Origin: Pomacea canaliculata
Taxonomy: Eukaryota > Mollusca > Gastropoda > Architaenioglossa > Ampullariidae
Assembly: GCF_003073045.1 (NCBI RefSeq)
Contig: NC_037595.1
Span: forward strand, 13,260,074-13,324,073
Reading direction: 5' to 3'
Length of the DNA: 64,000 bases
Each line of letters begins with the position of its first letter. Within the stretch, counting starts at the first letter, position 1. Positions 12,456-25,352 of the stretch are shown here, piece after piece. The notes under the pieces were generated by a model that was not told the DNA's origin, did no database searches, and saw nothing but the letters and a program-made list of their open reading frames with translations. The position numbers and the translations under genes are program-made.

Positions 12456-15400
12456 CTACGACTTCTTCTCCGCCGAGTCTGTCGTCTGTTTCTTTTTGTC
12501 CGCATCGCCGCTGGAGTCCTTGCTGCTGCTGCTTTTGCCGAACATGGCGCCCAGCTTCTTGCTGACGGACCCCAGAGAGCTCCTCCGACGCTTGAACAAG
12601 GTTGTCCTTTGCTGCTGGACGATGCGAGCCTCCCGCAGGAAGGCCTGGAAGGCTATGCTGACACTGAGGGCGCTCTCGGCGGCGGACACCTCGTAGTACT
12701 GACAGCCATACTCCAGCGCCACCTCGTGACCCTCCTCCACGCCCACCTCGCGTCGATGCTCAAGATCGGTCATGTTGCCTAGCAACAGCACGGGGACGTA
12801 GGCGGAGGCCCGCGACTTGTTGATGCTGTCGATCAGCGCTCGTGCCGTGTAGAAAGATCGGCGGTTGCAGATGCTGTAGACGATGACAAAGGCGTCTGCC
12901 CAGCTGATGCGGCTCTCGTCCAAACTGCCGTTTGAGTTCTTAAAAAAGAAGAAAAAAATCACAGTAGAGAAAAGTTGAATAAGTTTTGAAAGCTGTTGAA
13001 AAATTCGAAGGGAACAGAAGGAGCGAGGGAAAGAAATGCAAAAAGTAAACGATAATAAAAAGGAAAAAAGAAACGTCTATGAACAGAGAACATTTTAAAG
13101 CAGAGAAGCAAAAAAGGAGATGCCAAGACAATTTATGTAGCGATGATGATGATGATGATTTACAAAGGTAGCTAACGAGACGAGCTGTTGATGAAATATG
13201 TCAATCTGTACATCACACGCTTATTTGTCAGCATTACCTTTGTACGTCACAGCAAGCTCAGCTGTCAGCATTACCTTTGTAACTTGTCAATAAGTACGTC
13301 ACAAGCTCAGCTGTCACCATTACCTTTGTAACTCGTCAATAAGTACGTCACAAGCTCAGCTGTCACCATTACCTTTATAACTCGTCAATAAGTACGTCAC
13401 AAGCTCAGCTGTCACCATTACCTTGGTAACTCGACAATAAGTACGTCACAAGCTCAGCTGTCACCATTACCTTTGTACGTCACAGAAAGCTCAGCTGTCG
13501 GCATTACCTTTGTTACTCGTCAATAAGTACGTCACAAGCTCAGCTGTCAGCATTACCTTTGTACAAGTGTCCAACACTTCCACGTCAGTGATGGTATCAT
13601 CTTGTCGGATTGTGGATCGGTACAGAAGATCTGAAGTAGACAAAAAACCACATAAAGTGGATCAGAACACAAACAAGACTTACACAAACAACAAATAAAT
13701 ATAAAAGATTGGAAACAAAAACCAAGTCTCTCTCGGTGCAGAATGCCTTTGTGCGTCGTACCCTCGAGGTAACCACGTTTAACGCGGTGCCCCAGGCCAA
13801 TCAAGCACATGACCTCAGTACCCTACAGGTCAGAGGAGGCTATTCCTCCCCCACTCACTCCGAAAGACACCATTCTTCTTGTGTTTGGCCAGAAGGGGGC
13901 GGCTTGTAAAAGCCTCATTCAGACTTCCAGCCTTCATTGAAAATTCACGCAAGCCTTTATCGTCACGAGGGTGCGAACGGTGGTGTACAGTAACAGAAGT
14001 GTGTCTGCTCTCTTGTAGTGAATCATGCAGCACTGAATGCCACGGGGGGACAACCCATGCTTAACTGCTTTAGACGGAGTCCACAGCGACAACAATCGGT
14101 CATTAAATTAGAAAAAATACTACCTAGTAAGCCTATATTAGAGCGAGTTATAAAATTTAATTCTAGTTCTCTGGCATCAACTTCTAGTCTCAGTTGAACA
14201 TAATTTTTTTCACAGGATATTGTATGCTGCTCGACCTTTTGATAATGGAGTGAAGACGTGGGTGCGCAAGCAGAGAGGAAGAAGAAATGTGATGGTGTAT
14301 TCAATGTTCAGCACCAACATACAAAGACAGTTTGTCATTGAAGTTTCTCAAATATCTGTAATAATTTGCAGTTCTGTAAAATACTTCCCAACATGTGAAC
14401 ACTATCGCTGACACTTAACTTTCTTCAAGATTAGTCACTTTTTTTTTCTCTGTAAGTCATCGCAATACCTAATAATGAGTCAGGCGAAGTTAGCTACAAC
14501 GACCAAGACTTAAAACTTAGCGGATCGGTTCGAATCTTGCTTATTCTATAAAAGAATGATCACATTGGCGATAGGCTCATAATCCTCTTCTTGGTCTCCT
14601 GCTCTTGGCAGTGCTGAGGACAGCAGCAATGGGCGGCCTGAGGTCATCTCCGGTGGCCCCCGACTTGGAAATTTGAGGTGTGTTTGACAAACCTTGGCCC
14701 TCTGTCACCTGCCTTGGCGCTCGCCAGGACTTTGGCCTCCATTCGCAGTTTCATTGAAAAGGGGTTGAAGGTCCTTGTCGCCAGAGCCCACTGGACTGGT
14801 ACCCGAGACGCCCTGGGGCCGGGATATGTTATCATGGCGCTCGTTGCTTGGTGTCAATCGAGGACGGAAATTGAGTGTTTTTCAAGAGTTATTTTATTGA
14901 AATGTTTTATAACACGGATATAGGTTGGGAGGGGAGACCTTCAAGGCTCTAGGTGTTTGTGCCAAAAAGGGGAGCAGGAGCTGGAGCTGGAAGACTATTA
15001 TTTTCATCTGTCAGTGCTATCAGGAGACTTCCCCCTCCCCATCAACACATACTGTAAATGATAAATCCTTGCTGTGTTAGTCGTGTGCCATGATTATCAT
15101 CGGTGGTGTTAGAAAAAATATATAATTATAAACAAGAAACAGGTTGTGTGGCAACAAGCGACGTTTTCAGAAAATGAGATTTAAAAAAAAAAGACCAAGA
15201 ATAAATGAACAAATTGGAGTAGACATATGTATTACACTTACCTATACTGGAACAATATTCTCCAATAAACCGCTTGGTCAGGAACCTCACTGTGACAGCT
15301 ATGGACAGAAAGAAACAGTTCGTAGTTAACGTGGAGAGATTTTACTTTTTAAAGGTCTACGAAAGCACACTTTTCCCAACGACTGAATGTAAAATATTTT

Positions 15401-18400
15401 CCAAATACTGAGTGAAAAATTCTCTTCATTCTCAGTTCAGAAGTATGGACAGAAAAGCTGTCAAAATAATGACCACAAACACACACAATCCCAACTTTCC
15501 TATTAGTTGAGGCCTGGACGATCTTAGTGATGACTGAACACGAGGATTCGTGACATGATGTGTGACATCTTTTGTGCTTGGTAATCTTTGCATTTGAATA
15601 AAGGGGAACCAATGGAAGTTACTATATATTTTGTCCAATCATTTCTAACATGTTCATCCTAGTCCACTCTGACATACCTTAAGATCCATTTAATAATAGA
15701 ACAGGCTTACATTTAAAACAATCCACGAAAAGTTGTCTTAACACCTACATATTGACTGAGTACAGAAACTTTAAGCAAGAAGACACCTGTGGTACTCCTT
15801 TAAATTATTATGTGATTTTAGTTGCACTTAGCGATACAGAAGCACAATATCATGAGATATGAGGAGTGTGTTTACAGAGATACGAGGAGTGTGTTTACAG
15901 ATATATGAGGAGTGTGTTTATAGAGATATGAGGAGTGTGTTTACAGAGATATGAGGAGTGTGTTTACAGAGATATGAGGAGTGTGTTTACAGAGATATGA
16001 GGAGTGGGAAAACTAATGAACTTCAGAAGCTGAGTCAGAGAAAGGTGAGCCCAGGACGTGTAGGTGGTCCAGTCACGTGCCACAACAAGCACACGCCGTC
16101 ACCACGAGGTCGGTGGACACGAGGGCTACCCTGGGGTTAAGCTTGTGAGGACAGCGACAAGCACGAAGCCAAGGCGGCTCGTGGTAAACACTTCAGGACA
16201 AACCTCCGCTGGAAAAAAAGTCAGGTCTGAGGAGGCGGGGGTGGAACTGGTAAAAACCTGGTTGGTAAACGATCAAAGGGATTTGGAATGCCATGCAAAG
16301 CGCCTGATAGGAGATGACTGGATTGACAACAGAGGGCCACTGGACCGCAGCATTTAATGATCGTGTGAGCGCAGAAACAGTTCCATTTCTCAACAAATCA
16401 TCAGAAACTTGACATTACAAATGTGTCTTGAGGATAACATTACAAATGAGACAATCTGTTTGTGGTTTCAGTCACAAATTAATGGCGCTCTACCTTCGGA
16501 TCCTTTTGGGTTTTCTTTTTATGACAGGCTGATTAAGTGAGCAGGGGTGAAAAGGCAGGCGAGGTAATTCACGGGGACATAACTGAAGGTTAGGACAACC
16601 ACCGCAAGAGTTATCCAAGGATCTTCCCCTTGTTAACATCAAAACTATAAATGAAACTAGAAACAGAATGCTTCTTGCAGTAAATGTCAGACACAGTCAC
16701 GAGCTTCATGCTCAGCTAAAATTTAAATTAAAACAGTTGTATGACGGGCTTAGCCAGACTGCACAAAACTAAAAAAAAAAAAAATTAGTTTAACTGTCAA
16801 AATATTTTGACATTGTTGCGTAAACACACAACATATTGTGGTTAGCACGGTAGTGGGGAGAGACAGTGAAGAGAAACATTTCCGGTGGTGGAGTAGAGCA
16901 AAACTCTAGGATAACATTTATTTTCAGTTGCCTCATGCTGCGAAGGAATGCTCGTAACAGTCAGCAAATAGTGGCATGAGCCCCAGTTAGCCACGAAGGA
17001 GGCAACAAAAGCCAAGTTGTGGGGTTAGAAACTCGCTGGACGGAGTCTGCTGATAACAGGAGGGCGACTTTTGTGTCCGCGAAATGACGGAGTAGGGTAG
17101 ACCCCTTGATGGTTTTGTCTGACAGTGGACTGTGGAATTCCTCAGTCACTTCTTTGTGAAGGAAAGGAAACAGTCGTTTAGCATTTAGATATCATCATCA
17201 ACAACAACAACAACAACAACAACGACGACGACGACGACGATGACGCAGATAATCTCTAGTAACTTTGTGAGCTAAGCTCATCTTTTCTTCTCATTCACAT
17301 GACAAGTCCACTCCTTACTGGAAGCCATTTACAATAATAAAATAAAAAATAAAAATATTTAAGAGAAAATATTATCTGTCAGTTTCATTTTATCATTATT
17401 TAATTTCACATCTTTTCTCGCACTCTCTTATCACTTGCATGCTTGTTTGACCTCAATCTGTTATCGCTCAGTCCTTAACGATAGAATAGGGGAGGTTGTC
17501 TAAGGTATTCATTTCCCAAATGACCCTCTTTTCAAGCTCGAATATCCAAAAGCTGTCCAAGGCCAGCAGGAGGACTGTTTACCGTAATTCTGACTTTGAA
17601 AGGCTCAAGAATTCTGTTCTTGTTGCGATAGTATAGCAGCAGGTACGGCGGCAGCTAATCTCCACTGGAATGTGTCGATAAGCCAGCCCAGGTGAGAGAA
17701 TCGCCTCCCGTTCGCCGAGGAACGCCGCGGACACAGGTGAGAAGTTCGCAGCCGCCGCAAAGGTGAGGAGGCGGAACACTTCAGCGAGGGCTGGACGTGA
17801 GGTCAACGGTGCAGCCAACAGCTGGTCCCTGCCACGACAGGTAGGGGCTTGACACCTGGACGCGGTCGAGCGAACTTATTGTTGGACAACAGGCGGAACT
17901 CTTTGCTTTCCCAGCTGGTCAGCCCATTGGATCGCAGTGAGGTGCCTCGGATTCCATAAGCGCGACAGAGGAGGAAAACAGAGAGAGAGAGAGAAAAAGA
18001 AATTGGTTGGGAGAGGGAAGGTAGAAAGTAGCGAGAGAGAGGAGAGGAGTACCTTCCTCACAACTTCAGAAAGTTATGTTCCCAACGACCTGAATAGGTT
18101 ACATACCGATCTTTACCTTTTTTTCGGAATTCAACAAGCCGGGTAAAGAAAGAGATATGGAAAGCAATGCCGCTTCAGACACCTACAAACTCACCTCTGA
18201 TTTAAAAAGTGTAAAGCTATTCTTTCCACAAAGAGAACTGTGTATTCGCTCACATTCTTTAAGAACGATGTACCTCAAACTTTGCCTTTGCCTAAGACCG
18301 TAGCTATGAGCCGTAGTTTGAAATGAGCCGTGAAACGAATACGAGGCCGATTTCACCGGCAGATTATTCATCTCAAAATGTTTAAAGCGTTCGAGACAGA

Positions 18401-21400
18401 AAGAGGTCAAGTCTTTCAAAATAATAAAAAGAAGTAGGCCTTCAGTTAACCAGAGCTACCTTGTGATATTCATTCAGGGAAGGTCAACGTCCTCATAACA
18501 GCCTGCTTCATAGAAGTCGTATCTGAAATATTGCACTTTAAACACCTCTTACTTATCGTCAAGTATTCATGAGACGATGAGCGATATTAAGCTTATGTCC
18601 CCCCGCCTCCTACTCCCAAAAAAAGCCAAAGAAAACTCACTAAATAATTATTTTTTGATGCTGTTAGAAATTAAAAACTACTACCTGACAATTAGTCAGC
18701 AACACCAAAAACAATTTTCAAGTCGGAATACAGCAAGGAAATTATATCTGTGAGAAAATGATCCTAGAACTATTATAAAACTTCTGAGACTCATGTTGCT
18801 TACTAAACAATTTTGTTTAGATGTTGTTCTCTCGCAACGGTGTTTTTCCTACCTCTTTGGACAGGATACAGACAACATAAAGGCAAGGGAGGTTTTGTTG
18901 ACTTTTTCTCTTATTGTCCCCGAGTCGATCTTACACCGAGAAAACACCAATAAAGGAGAAGGTCGTGGAAGTACGGTATGTTAATGGGTAACACTTTGCC
19001 TCCTCACTTACACAAAGGGAGTCGCCTTGTCCCACCAACATTGCTCTACCCAACGACAGTTATCGGCCTCGGGGGAAAAACAAATACCATCCAAGGAGAG
19101 GCCAAGATCAGTCAGCAGGATTCTTACATCAACTCATACATCAGTTACTGACATCAATTACAGGCTTCAGGTAAGTGGCAGAATGTTGAATGACACCACC
19201 ACAATCAAAAGTCCTCCTTCCAAGGCCAGCTGCTTGTCTGGACTCCAGTAAAAGACTTTCAAGACAAAAATCATAAAAAATTTCAATGTAAGGAATTGTC
19301 ACCATCTACCCGCCCCCTCTTTTTTTGGAGCCATCCATTGGTTTTCCATCACATTAGTCGGTACATGTTCTTATTTGGGAAGAAAGAAATTAAACTAAAT
19401 GAAAACCAAGGGCAGGCAGGGACGAAGCAATGCGTCCTCAGAAGTTCACTTTAGAAACTGAGGTAAAGGTCGACGCTTCGCGGAGTCTCCTACACAACTA
19501 AGACCAGCATGCAGGGATTGGTCGATGTATATCCCTTCTTCAAATCCCCGTCTGCAAGGGTAAACCCGGTTATACTCGGAAAGAGCTTTACAAACGGAAA
19601 CAAAGGATAAAGTCGGTATCAAGTCCAAAAACAGACTGCCGGGAAACCAGTCTGGATAAGTCATCAGGATTTGCCTGTTGGACTGAAAGCCCAGGATAAG
19701 GTTGCCAAGTGTCTGGCAGGTATCATCGGTGAGGCGGACAGTGCAGCCACGTCTGCACACTGCAGGACAAAATAAAAGGGTTTACTAAAATACAGTGCCC
19801 ATGCAATAAAACCTGCGCTGAGTTAATGCCAAGAGATTAGTTGCCATTACAGAATATAATGTGTAATGCAATCGGAGCTCATGAACTCTGCGCAGATTTA
19901 GATGACACTGCTACTACTGTGAGCTTAATGATGAGGCCATTGCGACCTTTTCTTGAAATGTGTGACCATTATAGTGGGATTTACCTTCACATAAATCTCT
20001 TAAGCCCTTTATATGTAAGATATACCTATTTTATATATATATAAGCTTTCTGTGTAACGATGTATTTACTCCAGGCTCAGTTTGCAACGCTAATGCAGTT
20101 ATGACAAACGTAGTTCATAGGTCGATTCATTTATTCTTGCTCTTTAGAATTTAACCGAAGACAGGAGAAATCAATCTTGTTAATTATTGCTTGTTCGAGT
20201 TTTAATACCGAGTCAGCAGTTGAGGCTATATCACAGGGAGCTAGCGAAAACAAACATGCTTGTCAAAGGCGAGAAGTGAACCAACTGTCTTCAGACATCG
20301 GTTTGGCCATGAACGATTTCCCAGTTGCGCCACCGGACCGAGGAGATGGTCTGATGGTCTATGATGAGAATGGCGAACATGACGATAAATGATGCACAAT
20401 GATGATACGAAGTAGAACATTTCAAAATTTGCGTTGTAAGAAATAATTGTCCTGTGTCTCCAATAAAACTGGAAATCGTGACTAACACGAACAACTCTTA
20501 ACACCGATGGTAAGGTCCACAAATGTATCCAGTGGTGTAACAAATGATGAAAGTCAAGATAATGGTGCAGTCTAAAGATTGACCTAATATCAATGATTGG
20601 CATTCTCTGTGAAATCATCCAATAAATACTATTTCGGTACTATTTCTTAAAAGTACAGCACCATGAAAAGTTTGGACCATTCTTTGTCTTTTTTTTTTTG
20701 CGAGCATTGGGAGGAGGGGGAAGGAGAGGACCAGCGCAATCCGCCGTTCGCGGATGTTGCACGACACTTGCATGTATTTGCACACATTAACACATTGCTG
20801 AGGTAATACTTAGTTTAACAATCTCTGTCAATGTCGAGACGAAGAATTTAAATTTGTCCAGCTAACAAGCGAACAATGTGGAGTTGTAACGTACTCAAAC
20901 TTCCAAGCATGACTAAACGTCTCAGTTCAAACTTTCGATGGATTAGTAAACATTTTCTTGGGTTTATTTATCAAAACCAGCCCAAAGCATATTGTGAGTT
21001 GCATAATTTTGCTTTTGCCATGTTATAATGTCTCATCCTTTACTTTTATTTCAAGCAAAATGCCAATCGAAGATTCACATGACCGATAAGCTTTATTTTT
21101 CTTCGCTTCATGACGAGACGTTTGGTTTCGCTGCTGTGCCTTCGAATAGTTTGCTGATATTTTCAAAATATCATCGGTCGTGGTATAGAATAGCGTACTA
21201 TTCGAAGGCACAGCAGCGAAACCAAACGACTCTTCATGAAGCGAAGAAAAATAAAGCTTATCGGTCATGTGAATCTTCGATTGGCATTTTGCTTGAAATA
21301 AAAGTAAAGGATGAGACATTATAGCATGGCAAAAGCAAAATTATGCAACTCACAATATGCTTTGAGCTTGTTTTGATAAATAAACCCAAGAAAATGTTTA

Positions 21401-22973
21401 TTAATCCATCGGAAGTTTGAACTAAGACGTTTAGTCATGCTGGGAAGTTTGAGTACGTTACACACATTAAGGTGACATAAAAAGTTGACATGACCCAGCA
21501 AGCATTTTCCTGTGTCAAGCGACTAAAGACATCGGATACAGGCCTGACCTGGGGCGGCGCCATTTCAGTGCACTCTTTTATGCACAAGAATGCGAGTCAC
21601 ACAAAAATATGCAGCGATTTTAATCCGAGCTGTTTAAGGAATCTGAAGACCCCCTACCCCGCACAGACACAAACACACCCCAATGAGTACCAAACACACA
21701 AAGAAAACTAAGAATACGCATGCAACAAGCAATGAAAATGGAAAGATAAGATATGACAAGATCGTCAGAGACCAATGGATGATGGATGAAGGCTTAACAC
21801 CTGACTGCCATCAAGCTAATGCCATCGACAAGACTACTTTTGAAATAGTGAGCGGGATTCACCGAACCCCGATTACAGTCGCTGTCCTATCTTTTTCCTA
21901 TTGTCTTTCAAGACAGTTCACTTGCTTGAAAGATTGGAACGGCTCAGTCATGCTCTTCTGACAGCTCTGACGTCATATGAACCGTTAAGACAACGTTGAC
22001 AGGCCTTGATGATGGGCAAACTTCTGTGCTTTGTGTGGTGCGGCATGTGTGCGCGCGTGTGTGTGTGTGAGAGAGAGAGGGAGGGTTGCATGAGAGAGAG
22101 AAAGAGTGTGGATTTGTGTGTGAGAGAATGTTTTGTGAGCGATCGGGAAGAGAGAAACATAGATGGGGGTTGGGGGAGGCGTTTTTCTGTCTCGTCACCA
22201 GGCGCCACAGCTGTCACAACGAACGTTTGAAGTCGCAGTCACATCATCGTACATAGGCAGCAGTCTGGGCGGCTTCTTTAGATGTCTGTTGTACCCCCAT
22301 GAACCGTGTGTCTACGACTGTATGTCTCTGTATGTCTCCATACCTGACCCTGACATTTTGGGAGGAGCAAGGGAGAGGTTTTCCCTCAAAGAAGTGACAG
22401 CGGTAGAGCACACACCAGATATTTTCCTTTGTCATTACATTATAATCCTGAGCACCTGCTCAATATGTAGAAAAATCGAGAGACATTTAAAAACAATTTT
22501 TTAATTAGTCATTTAGTTCATACATATACAAGAAAGAAATAAAAAATGTTGATGGATTAATCAGAAATATTTAAGTTTGATTAATAGTTGATATGCTGTG
22601 TGCCTCTAAAACTCTTGTTTGTATCCGCTCCTGGATTATGTCCTAGTGTGTGTACAGTTATATATATATGGCTGACGATGCCTCTTTTAACTAATCTGCA
22701 CACACTGTTTCTGCAAAATGACTATGTAAATTTTCTAAAATCAACAAAACTATTCAGCCATAGTCAACTCAGCACAGTGCTAGAAATGAATCACTTTCAT
22801 GCTGTTCAGACCTACTTGCTAAAGGTCAGGTCTAGATGCTTAGGTCACCCTAGGTTTTGGACAAGAACTTCAAGCAAACACTCGAATGTTGGCACGAACA
22901 CCTGAGTTCACTCACCTGATTTGCCCACTTTCCCGTCCCCCAGGATCGCCAGCCGCAACGAACTCATCCTCAT
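12456..22973 (-). CDS. RERG/RASL-type Ras-like small GTPase with degenerate G motifs
   Basis: Four minus-strand exons join in frame: 22973-22916, 15298-15242, 13630-13557 and 12938-12456, giving 223 residues. G1 is GDGKVGKS (12-19). VRFLTKRFIGEY (23-34) is a hallmark of the RERG family. The remaining motifs are altered. The switch I region reads EYCSSID where relatives have EYDPTLE. G3 reads LDTCTK (58-63) rather than DTAGQ. G4 reads GNMTD (117-121) with Met for the usual Lys. G5 is SAAE (148-151). The tail is basic and Ser/Lys-rich (LFKRRRSSLGSVSKKLGAM) and has no CaaX box, as in RERG. GTP binding and hydrolysis are probably weakened. The first ATG is at 22973, though the frame upstream is open, so the start could be earlier. 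Membership of RERG versus RASL11/12 is unresolved. Confidence 0.87.
13232..13559 (-). repeat. Minisatellite repeating the exon 3 splice donor
   Basis: Tandem units of about 49 bases (two are 37) run from roughly 13195 up to the RERG-like exon 3. CATTACCTT (minus strand AAGGTAATG) begins at 13232, 13269, 13318, 13367, 13416, 13465, 13502 and 13551. The copy at 13551 is the actual exon 3 donor, so seven further donor-like copies lie downstream in the intron. Most units share CAGCTGTCA, CAATAAGTACGTCAC and AAGCT. It is not a CRISPR array: there are no unique spacers. Confidence 0.9.
15854..16006 (+). repeat. 23-bp tandem repeat
   Basis: About seven imperfect copies of AGATATGAGGAGTGTGTTTACAG-like units, in intron 1 of the RERG-like gene. 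Variants include GATACGAGG and TTTATAG. No coding meaning is apparent. Confidence 0.9.
16637..16784 (+). repeat. Dispersed retroposon copy with A-rich tail (copy 2)
   Basis: Second copy of the element at 12018-12184, sharing GAATGCTTCTTGCAG, AAATGTCAGACACAGTCA and CAGACTGCACAAAACT before a run of A. It lies in intron 1 of the RERG-like gene, in the same + orientation as copy 1. Confidence 0.7.
17191..17245 (+). repeat. Trinucleotide microsatellite (AAC/GAC)n
   Basis: ATC, then AAC, then GAC triplets in succession, within intron 1 of the RERG-like gene. Confidence 0.9.
20886..21461. repeat. Long inverted repeat (foldback), 265-bp arms
   Basis: Arms 20886-21150 and 21197-21461 are reverse complements with about nine mismatches (~96-97% identity), around a 46-base loop. 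The loop contains its own small palindrome (GATATTTTC/GAAAATATC). Outer similarity may extend to AATGTG at 20875 and CACATT at 21468. Both arms show the same 40-residue open frame on opposite strands, a by-product of the symmetry. It lies in intron 1 of the RERG-like gene. Either a foldback-type DNA transposon or a local inverted duplication would explain it. No clear target-site duplication was found. Confidence 0.92.
22037..22140 (+). repeat. GT/GA-rich simple sequence
   Basis: GTGTGTGT followed by GAGAGA runs, in intron 1 of the RERG-like gene. Open frames across it are low complexity. Confidence 0.85.
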
Positions 22974-25275
22974 TACGCCACCTAGCGTCCCGCGCAGCTC
23001 AAGGGCCGTAATCACTTGCGGGTCAGTTATTTCTGAGTGTTCTTCCGCACTTTATGATGTTCGAGGACAGAATAAAACTTGGCAACAGATTTGTCAAATG
23101 TCTTGAAGATCTTTGAGTATAAACCACTGTAAGGATTCACAATTCACTTCTTTTGTTGAAACCGAGTTTTTCTATATCCGCCGCGTCTTCATATTCTGCA
23201 CAAGTTTTTAAAATGTTACAAATCATACAAAGTATTGTATTCAAGAAATTTTATCCAAAAGAACTCCACCTTGATGCAAAAATTGCTTAACCAAATTAAC
23301 AGTTTCTGGCAGTGGCATTACTGCTCCGCACCGCTTCAGAACTATACAGTCCGTGAACTCGGGTAGCACTACCTTGTCTTGCAGTAACTTCTGATTTCTG
23401 TGACAAGGTGTTGACAGTGGACAGAAGTCTGTTTTTCTGTGTTCTCACAATGCACCCGAGTGCTTAATGTGAATTCCTTCCCAGCTACAAATCACTTGAG
23501 ATCGGGGTTTCCTAACGAGTCTGTAAAAGAAAAAAAAAAAGTCTGCGATGTCGGTGAGCATGAACACTTATCCGCTCACCTCACTTAGCAGCCGCTGATC
23601 CTCTCTTTTCTTATCTCCTCGGTCAGATAATGCCGATATTTATCGCACAGCAGTTATCGTGGGTGAGGACTAGTTGGCGCCCACCGGTTTCTCCTTCTCG
23701 GCAGCTGCCAAGAAATTCCTGTCGCCTGTCGCATGTCGAAGACAAAAGAAACTTCCACGACACTAACAATGACAACACATACTCGTACATCTGCCGAGGA
23801 CCGCCCAGCTCCAACAATGGCACAAGGTCAGATGACACTTTGTGTGCAAATCTTTCACACCGACCCCGTCAGGACTGATTTCAAGCAGTGCGTAAAGCAT
23901 TTGTTCCGCTTGCTGTCCTGTGAGGACATGACCGTTGATGGTTCGTGGGACATTAGCGAAACTTGCTTGTCACATACCTGTGTCATAATGCAGCACCGCT
24001 GGTTTCAGATGACTGAACTTAATCTCCTCCATGGTTGGTACAAAGTAGGTGGTTCTTTACCGCTAATATAAGTATTGGGAAAGATTCCAGCACAATGCAT
24101 ACCCTGCCTTTTCATAAGACTAGACTAAGATAAGGCTCACACTAAGACGCAAAGAACAAGAGAAGAAAGCTCTAGAAGGAGATCACATTTCAATGTTTTC
24201 AGTCACAAATACTTTGGGCAAAATCTCCTCAAACATCTCTTTTCACATTCATCGCATCACAGGGCGGAAGCAAGGACGTGGTCCATGTGTAGTTATCTAA
24301 AAAAAAATTAAAAAAATTCTAGAAGTATTTCCATGGAAATGTCTTTAGCTCTGACTCACGATAGAACGAGCAGGAGTAGGTGTGTGGGGATGCAAAACAG
24401 TTTGGCTGGAGAGAAAGAAAGAAAAAAGTGAGCAAGGACACGCGCGACTGCTAGTTCTGGCGGGTGGATCAGATGTACAACCGTCTGTCACTCCGTCCAG
24501 CTCCACAATCATGTTCACCTCCCATCTGCACGGCGAGGTTTCCCCCCATCATTGGTCCAGAGTGGAAAAAATGCTTAGCTATGCAGAAATGATAAACATC
24601 ACACCAGACAACATAAACACGTTAAGTGCACCCTGACTGTCGATGTGGCTGTTGGTAAACAGAAAGTAACAGATACCACTCAATCACTTGTTTGCTGATG
24701 CACTCGACAAGTCGAAACTTTACGTAACCTCTCGTTAGCAAGGTAAACCACTCCACCCGACTGCATAGTATCTTCACAAGTCCTGGAGAAAGAAAACAAA
24801 CCACCGGTGACTGAACAAGTTGTGTGAGATCACCGAGGCCCGTCACTCTGTCCGGACCGATGCACGTCCACGGAGAGGAGTGGTGCAGAGTTCCCACTGA
24901 CGACGCAGGGTGACAGTTTGTCATCAGGACCTGCACACATCAGCGCACTGTGCAGCTCTCCACGTCAGCGCTAAAATAACAACAGACCCTCAAGGACTCG
25001 AGCCCCAGAAAGTCTCACAACTGTCCGCGTCCGTCCCGTGGAGATCAACAAAACCTGTTCACTTTACCTGGCGTGCCGTATGTGACAGGCAAATGCCCCG
25101 GCGACGCGCGAGAGAGTGAGAGACCGAGAAGGAATTACCTGTCGAGCGAGCCTGGCTTGAAAACAAGCGGCGTTAGAAGCTCGCGAGTGGTGGTTGGGGG
25201 GACTGGGGTGGAGGAGGGAGGAAAAGGTGACACACTAAAGGGACGCAATCAAGGTAAGCAGCAAGTGGGTGTACC

Positions 25276-25352
25276 TGTGTCCAGGTGAAGTAGACGACGG
25301 CTCGGGTAACAGCGACGCCGACTACATCAACCACGACGACATCACGCCTCAG
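25276..25352 (-). other. Possible signal-peptide exon
   Basis: The minus strand reads MRLRRDVVVVDVVGVAVTR followed by AVVYFTWTQ, then a CAG/gtac donor. A basic start with a hydrophobic run resembles a signal peptide exon. I could not link it to a downstream exon: open frames at 24936-24622 and 19760-19446 share a VLMT/ILMT pattern but their phases do not clearly match. The + strand frame here is acidic and could be the real one. It is a weak call. Confidence 0.2.

Noticed and set aside
12347-12696. + strand open frames opposite the RERG-like last exon
   Set aside because: Antisense shadows of a clear GTPase exon.
13195-13560. CRISPR-like regular repeats
   Set aside because: Units are tandem with no unique spacers, and the DNA is eukaryotic; it is a minisatellite.
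16064-16357. 97-residue + strand open frame
   Set aside because: Low-complexity composition, no domain, no splice or promoter context, and it lies in an intron of the minus-strand gene.
21023-21324. Pair of 98-residue open frames with almost the same protein on both strands
   Set aside because: They are produced by the symmetry of the foldback repeat; no splice sites or homology suggest a gene.
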